A DNA stretch of 64,000 bases, from the NCBI GenBank assembly GCA_028015205.1, contig CM051517.1, positions 39,629,135 to 39,693,134 on the forward strand, written 5' to 3'. This document shows positions 33,399 to 46,792 of this stretch, piece by piece. Below the pieces are notes generated by a model. That model saw nothing but the letters and a program-made list of their open reading frames with translations, searched no databases and had not been told where the DNA came from. How positions within the stretch are numbered: position 1 is the stretch's first letter; the number at the start of each line of letters is the position of its first letter. The DNA is from Mytilisepta virgata. Its lineage: Eukaryota > Mollusca > Bivalvia > Mytilida > Mytilidae. The position numbers and the translations under genes are program-made.

Positions 33399-34904
33399 AA
33401 TGTTTTACCTAATGAAGGTTTATCCTGAAAAGCCCATCGTATGCAAGGAATTTAGGTATACGAGTTTAGTCTGCTTAAAAAAGTCCAATATATATCAATA
33501 TTTTGATTTCATATTTCGCTACATTTGTGGTAGTTTTGGGGTATTATTCAGGATTCAGGTAACTCCTTGCTGATATAAAACCTAACCCTTTATAAAATGA
33601 CTGAGCCCATTTTCAGATATATATCAGTGGTACGACGTCAACCGGAAGTCGAATATAAATTATATATTACCATATAATATCTGTGTAGACTGGCTGTTCC
33701 TTTGAAAGCATTGTGGTACTTTTCATAATTTGTATGATTTCAAAGGGAAATTATTTTGGTGGATTTAGGGTAATGGTCACCCCAAACTGAATGTCTCTTG
33801 TTTTGTAGGGCTTTAAATTGGTATAAACGTCAACAACAGTGCTACCTCATTTATGTATTCATAATTGTGAGATCAGTGTTTGCAGCGTGTTGTAATTTCA
33901 TATCTTTATACGTGATAATATCAGTATCGGGGACTGGCATTGATAATAAAATGTTCTGGTCAAATCGACGTCGTTTTTCATCCCACGTAAACTTATTATT
34001 ATTTTTTATTTTTTATTTATCTTAAAATGTGTTTCCAACTCTGAATTTATTCGGTTTCAGTGGTCATTTGACTTGCTCTACTGACCAATCCAACAACAAA
34101 CCTGTGAACGTAGGATATACTCACAAAACAGTAAATCTTGCCGCTGTATTTGAGAAATAATTCACGATGGATTGTAAATATCCTGATTTTACCAAGGGCA
34201 AACATTTTGCTACGAGCGATATCGAGTGGTAAAATATCGACATAAAGGGCATACCCGTGGTAAAATCAGGATATTTTCAAGTCACCGTAAATTATTTCCA
34301 TTCTAATAGGACAGTTTTGACGACATTTTGAAACGCCGCAACATATAGGTATCAGAAACGAAGACGCCATTACACAACAAAAGTTATAATATGACGTCGT
34401 TAAAGTCGTATGACGTCTGTGACGTGGGAACTTATATATCCATATTTTATCATGGATGTAGACTGAAAACGTTTGAAGCAGGTCATATTAGAATAGTAAT
34501 TATAACACAGATGTGACATTTAAGATGAAGAAGAGCAATAAAAGTTCTATATATCTTCGCATGACCATAAAAGTAAACCCAAAATTATCTGAGAATTTAA
34601 CAATCTGGATAGTTTTCATAAGTATTTTAATTTGTTGAATGTTTTGCTATTTTTATGAATAGCACTACCCACTATGTACAGATGTATAAACGGCCTTAAA
34701 GCTTTAAAAAGTGGCCCTGCTTGGGTTGACCATTTTATAACCATTTGGCTCGTTGTTTTCAAGGGAAACTTTGTTTTGAAATTTTAAACTGACGATGGAA
34801 ATATGAAAACAAACTTGTAATGCTTCTGCTGAAAAGCTCACTTTGGCTGTAATAAGATTTTAAAAAAGTATTAAGTCTATAGTTATGACTGTTATTCAAA
34901 ATAA
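33399..34904. other. Non-coding stretch with one palindrome
   Basis: No supported gene is seen. Positions 34152-34299 form an imperfect palindrome: aaatatcctgattttaccaa near 34177 returns in inverse near 34257-34276. Confidence 0.5.
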
Positions 34905-35345
34905 ATATTCAGTATGTCATTGCTTTATAATAATCAGAAATGTCCTTGGCCTGATTTTCATGTTCCAGTTCTATATAATGACTATTTGTAATCTGGAGTC
35001 TTTTTAAACGAAAATGCAATATAATTCAAACTATTGAATAATTCTATTACAAAAAGTGCCATAATATACAATATTTACTTACTTTAAGTACTAACTTGTA
35101 CGAACAATAATTCTTTTCTCATATTCTCATCACTTAACCTACTAAGCGTATTTTGAGATGATGATATTTGAATTATATATGTAGATTCAATTAAAATATT
35201 TAACTGTTAACACATTATTTACAAAGAATGCAATACTGAAATTTTTAAATCCTATTATTCTTACAGTACCTCTTGATGTTTTATAAAGAGTTCATGAAGT
35301 AATTCAAATTGATGAATTGAACCTGATTGACCCTGTACCAAATTC
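34905..35345. repeat. Segmental duplicate of 49585-50050
   Basis: The two segments share ordered blocks such as attcaaactattgaataatt (35025) and cttttctcatattctcat (35113). They run in the same direction with moderate divergence and small indels. No coding content is evident. Confidence 0.65.
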
Positions 35346-35362
35346 TAACAGTTAAACTAGCT

Positions 35363-35652
35363 GTTCTTTTTGTGACAGAGGCGAAGAGAAACTCTTTCTT
35401 TTTGTAAAAGAAACGATGAGAAACTCGTTCTTTTTGTAACAGAGGCGAAGAGAAACTCTTTCTTTTTTTAACAGAGATGAAGAGAAACTCGTTCTTTTTG
35501 TAACAGAGATGAAGAGAAACTCGTTCTTTATGCCACAGAGGCGAAGAGAAGCTCGTTCTTTTTGTAACAGAGGCGACGAGAAACTCGTTCTTTTTGTTAA
35601 AGAGGCGAAGAGAAGCTCGTTCTTTTTGTTAAAGAGGCAAAGAGAAACTCGA
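35363..35652. repeat. 32-base minisatellite, about 9 units
   Basis: The unit contains acagaggcgaagagaaactc followed by gttctttttgta. Spacing between successive gagaaactc landmarks is 32 bases. The period is not a multiple of three, so it is not a repeat protein. Confidence 0.85.
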
Positions 35653-36249
35653 AGAACTGCATTCTTAAAAAGAAGCTGAAACTTGTCCTTGGAAATGTGT
35701 GTAATATACTAATGCATAGATGATCGAGTCTTTAAACTAATATTCAACAGCCTATGGAACAATACATCCTACTAAAATTACTTCGGTATATATATCATAT
35801 AGATCCAAAGTTATTTTGCACAAAATAAAATGTCATTATTTGAAAAATATTTTTTCTTGTCCTTTTTTTTTATTATTTGAGGATTTCCAAATTATTTGTT
35901 GTGCCGGATCTGATTCATTAAGACATTTATGTGACAAAATTTTTCTGTCTTCTTATTGCGTAGTTTAATTATGCATAAAAAATTTCCGCTTGCTAAAGTA
36001 AACAGCAGAAATTCTGTATAAAGTGCATTGCTTTATTTTGTACATTTAATTAAGTCGTCTGAGAAACTTCTTCATAACATCTTTGCTACTCTTAACCAAA
36101 GAAAAGCTATATGCGTAAACAATAAATCCGTTTTTATACTAAAATAAGTAAGCTATCACAGTTGATTTTGGTACAGTTCATGTATATCAGTATAAAGTGT
36201 ATTCGATATTGTCTATCGATATCTATCAGTTTGGGATCATACGCGTTGG

Positions 36250-36720
36250 TTGGTTTTAGCTTTTTTCATCACTTGGCGTCCGGCGTCCGGCGTCCGTCGT
36301 CCGTCCGTTAACTTTTCACATTTTGGTCTGCTCCTCTAAAACCCCTTGGCCAAATGAACTGATACTTGGTACGAAACATCTATGGAAGGACCTTTATAAA
36401 AAGTTAATATATTTTGTCCCGATCGGACAACTAACATGGCCGCCATGAACAAATCCTATTTTCTCATTAGAAAAATTTTTAAAATCTTCTCCTCTAAACC
36501 ATATATCCAAATGAACTGAAACTTGGAATGAAGCATCTATTGAAGGACCTTTATAAAGTTTGTTCATTTTGTCCCGATCGGACAACTAACATACCCGCCA
36601 TGAACAAATCCTATTTTCTCATTGGTCAAATTTTAAAAATCTTCTCATATGATACCATATAGCCAAATGAACTGAACTTGGTATGAAACATCTATGGAAG
36701 GACCTTTTGGTATTCCTTGA
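36250..36720 (-). repeat. Family D-related element, inverted copy
   Basis: On the minus strand the order is core units (with ggcggccatgttagttgtcc-like text), then a ggacgccggac-type microsatellite, then agctaaaa. The terminal hairpin is degraded. At least three core units are visible. Confidence 0.6.
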
Positions 36721-39364
36721 CTACTTATTAAGCCTCGATATGCCCTATAGCCACATTACATGCCAAACACAATAGTCTATTATTACCGACAAATATTTTT
36801 TATCTTCAAATTTCATGTTGTGATCTGTTGGAACCGGGAATATTGAATTTACAAAGTCACTATGAGGGTATTGGTAGGGAACTTCAAATAGCGTTTAAAT
36901 GGTACTTTATCGTAAAAATAAGCAGTCAAATAAACAAGAGTTGGATGGATATTAGTAAAAGTATGATTCGGAAATCGTTATTCGTAATAGCAAATGCATT
37001 TGATTGTCTTTTATAAAAATTCAAATAAATCACAAAATTGACCAACTTAACAAATAATTTATCAATAATAAACTGCTGTAAATAACTTCAAAACGATCGA
37101 AAAATATGGTTTACAGAATTTTAAAGTGTTAATTCCACTGAGTCAATACCTGTGCTGATGGACTCTATAAGTTCCCCCAATATCGACAGCTCAGTCGTTA
37201 ATGTTTTGATAATGTTTGAGTGTAAAATTGTAACTTACTGTTACAAAAATATTTAAATTTTGTGACAACTGAGGATTATCTCACTCTGTCCTTAGATGGT
37301 TTTTGAGAATTGGCTTGGGTTTTGTTTCGCTTTCCACACTTTTAAGCCTTGAGCAAAACTGATGAGACTTAAAATCGAAGAAATGTGCACATCGTTTATT
37401 TAAAAATTTGTATCGTTTTCAAGTTTTGAAACAAAATAGGGTGCTTTATAGACACAACAATATTAAGATTCATGGTAACAGAAAAATCTACAAATTGCCA
37501 TTTTTTGTTACCATATATTTTTATTATATCTAACTTTTAATTTTGCTCCTTTCATTGATGACCAATGATTAAGTTTTGTAAACTGTATCAGTGAACTGTC
37601 TCCCAAACGAAGTAACTGATATCTCCAATGCCTTACATTGTATTCAATAAATTATTTGTTTTTCACAGACTGAAATGGGGAAATTGTTCATATAAAGTTT
37701 ATGCATACTTAATGGAGAAGTTACTTTAAAATCGCGATATGGGTATTTTTGTGACCTGAGTTTTACAGTCATACAATGTCACACTTGATCAACTTTTGCT
37801 TGTCGACATGCTGCATTGACAGATATATAGAGAATAATACATGGTAAAATCTGTATCACATGCTGTATCAACCCGACAAACCAATATCAGCCAGAGGGCC
37901 TTGGCCGAGGGCTGATATTGGTCGAGGTTGATACAGCATGTGATACAGATTTTAATATGAATTATACACTTTATCATATATTTAAAAAGAGGACTTCAAA
38001 TTTTCCAAATTAAAGTCTACTGCCACAAATGAAATTGATTGGGGAAAATATTTTGTGAAAGAGATTAGGGGGGGGGGGGGGGTGAAAAAAGAAAAATAAT
38101 CGAAAAAAATTGAAAAAAATTTGTTTTTTTAAATTTGGCCCCGCCTAAAAAAAAAATCGCCCCCCCCCAAAAAAAAAAAAAAAAAATTGAAAAAAATAGA
38201 ATTTAAAAAAAAAAGCTATGTGATAAAGGGTAAGCTATGCGATAAAGGGTATGACGTCATAGACGTCAGACACGGACCAACATCATGGGCTTTAGCGTAT
38301 ATTCAAACTCCTGTATTTAGTACCAAATATATGATAAATCCCAATATTTCTCAACAGTTTACGAGAATTGATTTTATTGTATGGTGTAATAAAATGCATT
38401 CGGTTTCATTAAATCAAAATAATAACAAAGACTTCTAATCTGTTGTAACATCAAGTTAGTGTAACTTGAATTATATTTAGATAAAATTGCAACATAAAAA
38501 GAAATTTATTTTTAATGTATGACGAAGCAGATGAAATAATATATATTATTACACTTGTATCAATATTATGTTAAATCTACAATATGATGTAAGGACAGAA
38601 AATAAAATAATTTAAAGATAAAACACCAAATTAATAATAAAAAAATATTTGAGTTGCTCTATCTATAAAGAAAGAACTCTTAATTTCTTTTTAACACAAG
38701 AACACCTACAAAAAAGAGAAAAAAAGAAAAAAAAACCAACTGGACAGTCATCCTCGGCCAGGAGCAAGACCTTGCAAAAATGCATTTAACGGGTTAACAA
38801 AAATATGCATGTATTAACATTTTTTGAGATGGACAGGTTTACAGTTTAGGCTATAACACACCCGCGAAATCGCAGAACGAAATCAGTATCATCTTTTGAT
38901 AGATATCACCCTGAAACAAAATTTCTTCTCATAGTATGTGACCTTGTCGACCTTTTACCCACTGGAGTCTATGACAACAGGATTTTTCTCTTTCATTTTC
39001 ATTCATTTGCGTAAGGGGAGGCAAAATTCAATATACATATAAAAATGTAAGGCTATGGGGTAAGCATTAATGAACTTATAATGGCCCCTTTGACCCTTTT
39101 ATTTTGGAAAGGTTACCGATACAAACAAAATTCTACAGTAACTTTTATTGGATTTTGCGTAAGGAATGATTTTTTTTAAAAAATTCATCAAATCCGATGA
39201 AGAATTAAAAAGTTTCAAAAATTAGCGCGTCACCTAATATTTCAAAAACGATAACAGATATAGACAAAAACGGATCGAAAGTGATTTTTTTCTTTTCCGC
39301 AGCAAGGAACATAATAAACAAGCCCCAGAAAAATCAGACAAAAAAATAAAAAGTTAGATTTTGT
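36721..39364. other. Non-coding stretch with one strong hairpin
   Basis: No supported gene is seen. It includes the hairpin at 37846-37953, a G-run near 38070 and A-runs near 38170. Reading frames here are short and unsupported. Confidence 0.5.
37846..37953. repeat. 108-base hairpin with near-perfect stem
   Basis: The outer stem of 27 pairs begins aaaatctgtatcacatgctg and is perfect. After a short bulge, an inner stem of 13 pairs (accaatatcagcc with ggctgatattggt) follows. The loop is about 17 bases. It may be a miniature inverted-repeat element. Confidence 0.85.
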
Positions 39365-39618
39365 TTATGTTTGTTTAGTCGGGGTTTTACGCCGTTTTCA
39401 GCACATTTGGCTATTTCGCGGCGGCCAGTTTTTATGGTGGAGGAAGCCGGAGTACCCGAAGAGAACCACCGACCTTCGGTAGGAAAATTGTCAATCCTTG
39501 TCAATTAAGATCGGAGTCGAACACGCCCCGCCAAAGGTGAGATTCGAACTCGCAACATCAGCGTTGACAGGCTAATGGTCATTAGTAGTCATGACGAACT
39601 ACCTAGACCACTCGGCGT
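39365..39618 (-). mobile_element. tRNA-derived SINE, minus-strand copy
   Basis: Read on the minus strand, this matches 63502-63770: a serine-tRNA-like head with B box gagttcgaatctc, a conserved body with gtactccggcttcctccacc, and a short A-rich aaac tail. The first bases of the head are lost or mutated. Confidence 0.75.
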
Positions 39619-39649
39619 ATTAAAACGTGTTAAAGGGATAAACATTTTG

Positions 39650-39995
39650 ACGGATTTTGAAATAATAAAAAAATATTGATTTGAGGGGCGAGGATGACGC
39701 CCTCCCTTTTTGGTGGGGGTGTTAGGTTTTTATCAATCTTATCATGGGGAAAAAGAAAATATATAATTTAGGGGCAGGGATTTCAATGCTTTACGAGATA
39801 ATTATAGACTAATGATTCGAGGGGGTGGAGATGAACCCTTGGGTAAATGAGGTATATATCAGTTCACGCGTCTTTTCATGCGGAATAAGAAAATATATGG
39901 TTTAGGTGTCGGGTTTCTTACAGATTTTTAATTTTATATAATTCAAGATAATTGTTTTAAGGGGACGAGAATGACACCCATTTAGTAATGAGGTC
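39650..39995 (+). repeat. Diverged tandem repeat related to 45290-45925
   Basis: Three loose units share agaaaatatat, tttaggggcaggg and gatgacgcc-like phrases with the 134-base units at 45290-45925. The two loci are 5.6 kb apart. Confidence 0.5.
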
Positions 39996-42900
39996 TTAGG
40001 GCGGTTTTTCATTATGACGTCGCACTTGAACGTCGAAAATTTATGAGTATGTCGGGTAACCGGAAGTCCCTTTTTGGCCAAAATGTGATCAGTCTCTGAT
40101 CAGTGACGTTGCGCGTCGAACGGACTATTTCGTGCACTTTGCGACGTCGAAGCTGTGCCATACGGAAGTCGACACGTCATGTTCAGTGAGCTATATCCTC
40201 GGTTCTCTCCATCGGATTGTTTCTAAATTTTGACCGCCAGTTCCAAACATTCAGTTGACCATTCTCTGAAATTTTTGTACGATTTAGATATTTAATTTCT
40301 CTTCAGGAACCATTTCTTGACCAATTTACGAGTGCAAAAAAAATGACTGGAGCGGTTCGAAAGGCGTGTAAATAAATTTGGTACAAAAAAATGTTTTCTC
40401 ACGAATCATTATAATTTTTTGCACATCAAATCTGGGGAATATTTTCAACATTTTCTGATATAACAAGAGAAGATTCTCGGAAAAACAAAAAAGTGTACCA
40501 AATTTAAAATTAGGTCCCCCCAAAAAGCTTTTTTTTTTGGCTTTCTATTCATTCGTTCATTTTATTATTATTGTTACTATTTTTCGATATACAAAAAAAA
40601 ACACAAATGAAAATTCAGTGTATAAACAAACAAAATAACACTTTTATATTGTATCTTTAACAGGTTTTTTTCTGTCTAAGTAATAGCAAGTCTCGGTCCA
40701 GGGTATGATCGTGGCATGTGTTGACAGCTTCGGCGCGTTCATATAACGTTGGGGTACACAAATCGCCCAGGCCGCACCTAAAATACTGCTGGAAAATTTG
40801 CTTCCGCGAGTAAGAAAATCAATTTGCACTTTTCGTAATATTCGTAAACAGACGCAACTTTTGGGTATAACATGGAAATGATAAATTAATCAGAGGATTG
40901 CAAAATAAGGGTAAGAAGTTAGGATGAAACGGATCAGTCAGTGAGTCACTATCAAAGTTTGTGCGACGGACCGATTTCAACTCATTAAAATCCACTGCAT
41001 TGCTAACAAATGTGTTGTCTTGGTGTGGAAACATTCATATATCTGTGTTCTCAAATTATAACTTTACCTCTTCTCTATAAATGACAGAAATATTAAGAAT
41101 TTTCATGTCTTGTTTGAATGTGTTTACTTCCGCCATTTTTGTTATGACAACATTTAAGTTCGATAACTTGCACATGCAGGTGCGATAAAATGAAACGTCT
41201 TATATTACGAGTAGTTCCCCTTACAACACAAAACATCGTCAGGGATATTAACTGTATTGCACGGTTTAATACAAACATGTACTTAAATAGTTCCAGATTT
41301 ATTGTGTTAATAGTATGACCAGGGATCATATAATACTATCATATACAGTTCCTGATATGACAGACAAGTATAAAACTGTTTGCCATTAAAATGTTGATGC
41401 CCCAAAATAATAATTTTAATAATGCAAATTAACTTTCTCACTTCTTTGCAACTTCCTTTCTTCCAAATTACACTTCAAAGGTTCTGTCAATCCAAGTTAT
41501 ATTACATTTTTATTAAGCATACTTCATCCACTGTGTATTTTCTCCAACTGGACAATATCAGTTCTTCATACATTTTTATGATTGTATCAGTTGTTAATTC
41601 AAAGCCCAAAATAGTATCTGCACTGCAAACTAGATTGTTAAAATTCAAAAATAGTTTGTCAGATGCATAACTAGTATGGGAAAGACTTTACTGTAATGCA
41701 ACTTGTCCCTGGAGCTGTATCCAAGCAGTTCTGCTCTTCTTGAAAGTCTGTCACTGGACATTGAAAGATTCCAGTTGATCTGACCAGCTGAGGTAGGTGT
41801 TTTAATTTCAGAGAGATGTATTTTTTTTTGGGGGGGGGTTGAGGGGATAGAAAGAAAATTTTTACCCATGTCAGGTTTGCTCTACATGCTTTAGTTTTTG
41901 AAATTTAGACAAAAACTGCTGTTTTACCCTTATGTTCTATGTTGGTTGGCAGGCAGGGTCATCAGACATATTTTTTAAACTTGATATCCTAATGATGCTT
42001 GTGGTCATGTTTGGTTCAATTTGGCCAAGTAGTTTTGGAAGAGAAGATTTTTGTAAAAGTTAATGGACGACGACGGGTGCCAGGTGATGAGAAATGCTCA
42101 ATTGACCCTTTGGGTAGGGTGAGCTAAGTGACTTCGATCATTCCTACGGAAAAGTCACAGAGTGAAATCATGGATGAAAAATCAATTTCATAAAATCATA
42201 AATTTATTTTTTGTTATTTCAATAACTTAATTTATTTGATATTTAGGATCACTATATTCATATAAAGATATTTAAAATGTCATCTTTCAGATAAGATAAT
42301 TTTTTTTGTAAAAAATAATTCAATGCCTTAATGTTTATTTTGTTTACACTGTAATTAATGGAATTTGTGTTTCTGAGTTACATTGTATATCCTAAAAATT
42401 TATGCAAATAAACATATTTGAATTTTTAAATAATTTTATATATAAAATTAAATAAACTATGACAATTACCTTTTTTTAAAAATGCAAGTTTATATATATT
42501 TTGAAAACTAAAAGAATTTCTGGATTTACTGCATATTGCTGCAAAGTGTTAGATTAAATTTCCAAGTATAAATTATGTAAATGAGAAATAAAATTTCCTT
42601 TGAAATATGACAAAGGGATATAATATTTATAGCAGAATAGAGTTATAATGCAGCTCCATAGAGTTATTTAACTAAGTTCTAGTTGCAAATGGAAAGAACC
42701 TAATTCCTATACAAATATGAAACAATATTTTAATAATAAATTTATTAACTTGTTAACTATAATATTAAAAATTTCAAAGCATTTGCTATTCTATTAGAAT
42801 TATTTTGGTTTTTTTCTCTAAGTTATATATGTTTGGCCTTCAAAACTTTTGCATCAATATTCCATGAATATGTGTCTATATATAAAAATTTATGTAGTTT

Positions 42901-43468
42901 GGTACATGATTATTTCTTCGAGAGTCTGAATAGAATATATATAGATAGTATACTACACCCATAAATTATAGAAAATAAGAATGGAAAAAATAATCCCAAA
43001 ATATTTTGAATAGAAGGAAATGGAACTATTTTTTAAGAATTGAGAATGATTGTGTAATACTAAATAATGGATTGTTATTTGTAATGCCGTATGGGCAAAA
43101 TTTAAGCCATATCAAGACGTCAGAGAACAGGTTAGTAATATTAAATAAATATGGAGAAATGTGGGCCAGCATGTTTAATGAATACAGAAAAAGTATACCC
43201 AATCCACTCTCATTTACTATGCAGTATGTGTAAAGTTCTGTATTAATGGTACATATATATTACATAACCATATCAGAGCTTATCACACAATTCTATACAA
43301 AAACTACTGTTTTTTTTTTAAATCTCTTCTGATGGGACATTGTCTTTTTTAGATAACTACAGGCATGGGATAAAAAAAATTTTCTTAGACCATGGTCATG
43401 GGACATGTTTTTTATTTTTCTTGGTAAATAAGGTTGTACCGGTTCCATGCTAGTAATAAATATTGCCT
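39996..43468. other. Mostly featureless stretch with a family D fragment
   Basis: Positions 41940-42128 are a family D right-end fragment (gaagagaagatttttgtaaa, then ggacgacgacggg and gggtagggtgagcta). Positions 40015-40310 are relatively CpG-rich. No exon is supported. Confidence 0.45.
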
Positions 43469-43545
43469 GGTCCCTTAGTTAGCTCACTGGTTGCAAAGCT
43501 GGCTTGTCATTGAGAGGTTCCTGGTTCGATCCCTGGCAATGAAAC
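43469..43545 (+). mobile_element. tRNA-like SINE head
   Basis: A pol III A box (tagctcactgg, 43480-43490) and B box (ggttcgatccc, 43523-43533) are spaced as in tRNA genes. The acceptor-stem strands do not pair, so this is more likely a SINE promoter or tRNA relic than a working tRNA. Confidence 0.6.
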
Positions 43546-44106
43546 TGGAATTTTGTAGTCTCATGCTCTAGCTCCCGTTACGTTATATCTAAGAAAATTT
43601 ACTGAACTTTAAAATTAACAAACATGCGTTCGATGCGAGTATTTGAGATACAAAAGTTTGGGGAGAATAACAAGACTCTGAGGTATCATGATATTTTAAA
43701 ATTAAATATTCAACTGTTCAAATATTTTTGTTGATACAGAAATGTGTTTCTTGAATGCAATGAATGTGAATTTTTCCATGCAAGAAGAAAAATATTAAGA
43801 GTTTTCTGATAGATCTTTGTTTATCAGTTGAAAAATAGCTACATCATCATGCATCAGCTGGTCATAATCAAACAGCATGTCATGTGTGAATGTCATCAAA
43901 GCAACCCAGGAAGTTTTATTCGTCGAAGTCCTTACATTTCATTCCACCTTGTTCCATGTCAACTTCGAAAGTCAATGCCTGCGAGACGTATTGTGTTGTT
44001 TTTGTTGCTCTCGGGTGTTCATTTGGAGTGAACAGAACGACAGAAGGGCGATTTTGTAAACAATAAGCTTAAGGGAGATAAGTCAGTTTGAATCGGAAGG
44101 AAACTA

Positions 44107-44676
44107 ATGTCAGTGACGGTGCATTGGAATGAACACATTAGGAATATCTGCAATAAGGCCAACAAAACCATAGGGTTCTTGAAACGAAATTTAAACATCA
44201 ACAACATAAAGATCAAAGAAACTGCATACAAATCTCTCGTAAGACCCACCATAGAGTATGCCAGTTCAGTATGGGACCCTTACCAACAAAACAATAAACA
44301 CAGACTTGAAATGGTCCAGAGAAGAGCGGCAAGATATGTAACAAACCGACATCACAACACATCATCTGTAAATGCAATACTAGAAGACCTAAAGTGGAAA
44401 ACATTAGAAGACCGTAGAAAAATAGCAAGATTAACTATGATGTACAAACTGGCTAATGGACTGGTACTAGTTAACACAGAGGATCGATTAATTCCAACCA
44501 ATAAACAATCTAGAAACAGCAACTCTAAATCGTACCAAATACCATCTTGTCGAACAGAGCTACGGAAAGAATCTTTTTTTCCTAGAACGATCAAGGAATG
44601 GAATGTCCTACCAGATAACTGTGTCACCGCCGGTAGCCTTGAAACCTTCAAGGTTCACCTCCAGGACATGATTTGA
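44107..44676 (+). pseudogene. C-terminal part of a LINE (jockey/CR1-type) reverse transcriptase, 5'-truncated
   Basis: The frame is open for 189 codons. It matches the region after the reverse transcriptase catalytic core of non-LTR retrotransposons: HWNEHIRNICNKANKTIGFL, then YKSLVRPTIEYASSVWDPY, KLEMVQRRAARYV-like text and KEWNVLPDNCVTAGSLETFK. The catalytic motif is absent, as expected for a 5'-truncated insertion. The downstream sequence to 44845 ends in a gtagaa-type triple repeat, which suits a CR1-like 3' end. Confidence 0.85.
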
Positions 44677-44845
44677 ACCACCACAGGATGTTTTTAATTC
44701 GCACTGTAAATATAAATGTAAAGCACAACCCCCACAAAATCAGTAAATGTACATATTTTCATTTTAATTTGGCATGCGCATCCTAAAGTGGCAAAATAAT
44801 CAATATATTGATGGTGGCCGCAAACTGGTAGAAGTAGAAGTAGAA
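44677..44845 (+). mobile_element. LINE 3' untranslated end with (gtagaa)3
   Basis: It follows the stop of the truncated reverse transcriptase. It ends with three tandem gtagaa units (44828-44845), typical of LINEs that prime on short 3' repeats. Confidence 0.55.
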
Positions 44846-45289
44846 ATTATCCGGAATTTCGTGAAAAAATTACGAACTTTAAATTTGGTACAAAAAAATG
44901 TTGTTTCACGGATTTTCCTCAAAATAGACTAGTTTTAAAGATGAAAATCTCAGAATCAATTTGAAACTATGCACAATGAGAGTCGCGAAACTTTGTCGAT
45001 TCGATTTTTCCATTGAAAAAAAACCAACACATTTCTTACACCGAAAATCGACAAGAAAAACGTTATTTTCATTACCTTTTTCGACAAAAGATCAATATTT
45101 ACTGGATTATATCGATGATCCATTGAATTTTGAACAATTCAGACGACAATCTGTTGAGTAATTCACAAAATGAGACGAGATATTGCAAAAAAACCGTCCT
45201 CCTAAAAAAAATTAAAAATGGCCGCCATTTTTACCTCGTCGACAAATTCTATGATTAGATATTTTCCTACGCTGGGACTTCCGGTTACC

Positions 45290-45925
45290 CAACTGATAAT
45301 TGAACATTGTTGATTTGATGAGAGTGGTGATAACCCCCTGGGGAAGCGAGGTATGTGTCATTTGGTGCGTCTAACTATCGGGAATTAGAAAATATGTGGT
45401 TTAGGGGTAAGGATTTTAACGGTTTATGAGATAATTGAACATTATTGATTTGATGAGAGTGGTGATAACCCCCTGGGGAAACGAGGTTTGTGTCATTTGG
45501 TGCGTCTTGCCATGGGAAATAAGAAAAAAATGCTTTAGGGGTGGGGATTTTAATGGTTTATGAGATAATTGAATATTATTGATTTGATGGTGGTGGTGAT
45601 AACCCCCGGGGGAAACGAGGTATGTGTCATTTGGTGCATCTTACCATGAGGAATAAGAAAATATATGGTTTAGGGGTGGGGATGTTAACGGTTTATGAGA
45701 AAATTGGACATTATTGATTGATGGGTGAGAGGATCACTCTACTGAAAGATTGAGGTACATGTCATTTAATGCGTCTTGTTACGGAGACCAATAAAACATG
45801 ATTTAAAGCTATGAATTTTAAATGCATATGAAATTTTTCAAAATTATCGACTTTGGGGATGACCCCCCTAGAGGAACGAGGTATATGTCATTTAATAGGT
45901 GTTGTCACGGTGTATAATAAAATAT
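45290..45925 (+). repeat. 134-base tandem repeat, about 5 units
   Basis: Landmark ggtgataacccc recurs at about 45326, 45461 and 45595, with more diverged units to 45925. Units contain gaggtatgtgtcatttggtg. No coding potential is seen. Confidence 0.75.
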
Positions 45926-46792
45926 ATGATATGAGTTTTTCGATTAAAAAAAAATTTCCCGTATGGTCCTATAGTAAACCCCTACCCTCTTTGAACTGTT
46001 CATTATACGTCCCATCAAAAAAATGAATAGTATTAGGCACATCTAGAAACATTGGTCTTTCACCATGCAAAATCTCAGATCCATATCTCTGACGGTTATT
46101 GAGAACCCGAACGAACAAAATCGGAGAGGAAGAAATAAAATGTTCGATAAAAATCGCAAATCAAAATCTATGTCTCCCACTTCTTTTGGGAGACTTAATA
46201 ATGACATATAATTGTGCAGTTGTGTAGTATTTTGTAAAATGGGGATACATAGTATGTACATATATATATAGTACCTGTATATACATGTATACTGATGTGC
46301 GTACTTCTTTTATGATTTTATAGTATCTATTAAATTTCTGTTTATTTTTTATAAAGCTATATGGGCTGTTCTAAAATAACACCGGTAGGTTGTCAAAGGT
46401 CGTCCAGGTTGGAACAGGAGGACGTCTTGAGCTCCCCCCCCCCCTGTACATCATATCACGTATAAATAGGTATTTTTGTATCAAGAAGTTATACACCCTA
46501 TATCTTTTTTTTAATTATATAGTGATTGTTGTATTCTTATTTGGAAATAAATATATTTTTATTTGCATCTGTGCGAGATAAAAAATAAAAGTGATCTATA
46601 TATCTGTACAATATATACTTATCAGGGTTTCTTATAAAGTAAGAAACGGAATCGAAACGAAACGAAACGAAATATAACGAAACCTTATCAAGTGTTTGTT
46701 TACATGTAGAAATACTTCCGTTTACATCAGAAAATGTGTCAGTGATAAAGGTCGGTTACTAAATTAATAATTATGACTTTCTAACCATACAA

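Noticed and set aside
35363..35652. CRISPR-like array of 32-base repeats
   Set aside because: The units are contiguous without unique spacers and the genome is eukaryotic; it is a minisatellite.
37358..37395. ctgatgag near cgaagaaa, suggestive of a hammerhead ribozyme
   Set aside because: No stem II pairing and no flanking stems could be drawn; likely chance.
43469..43545. Functional tRNA gene
   Set aside because: A and B boxes are good, but the acceptor stem does not pair and there is no proper 3' end.
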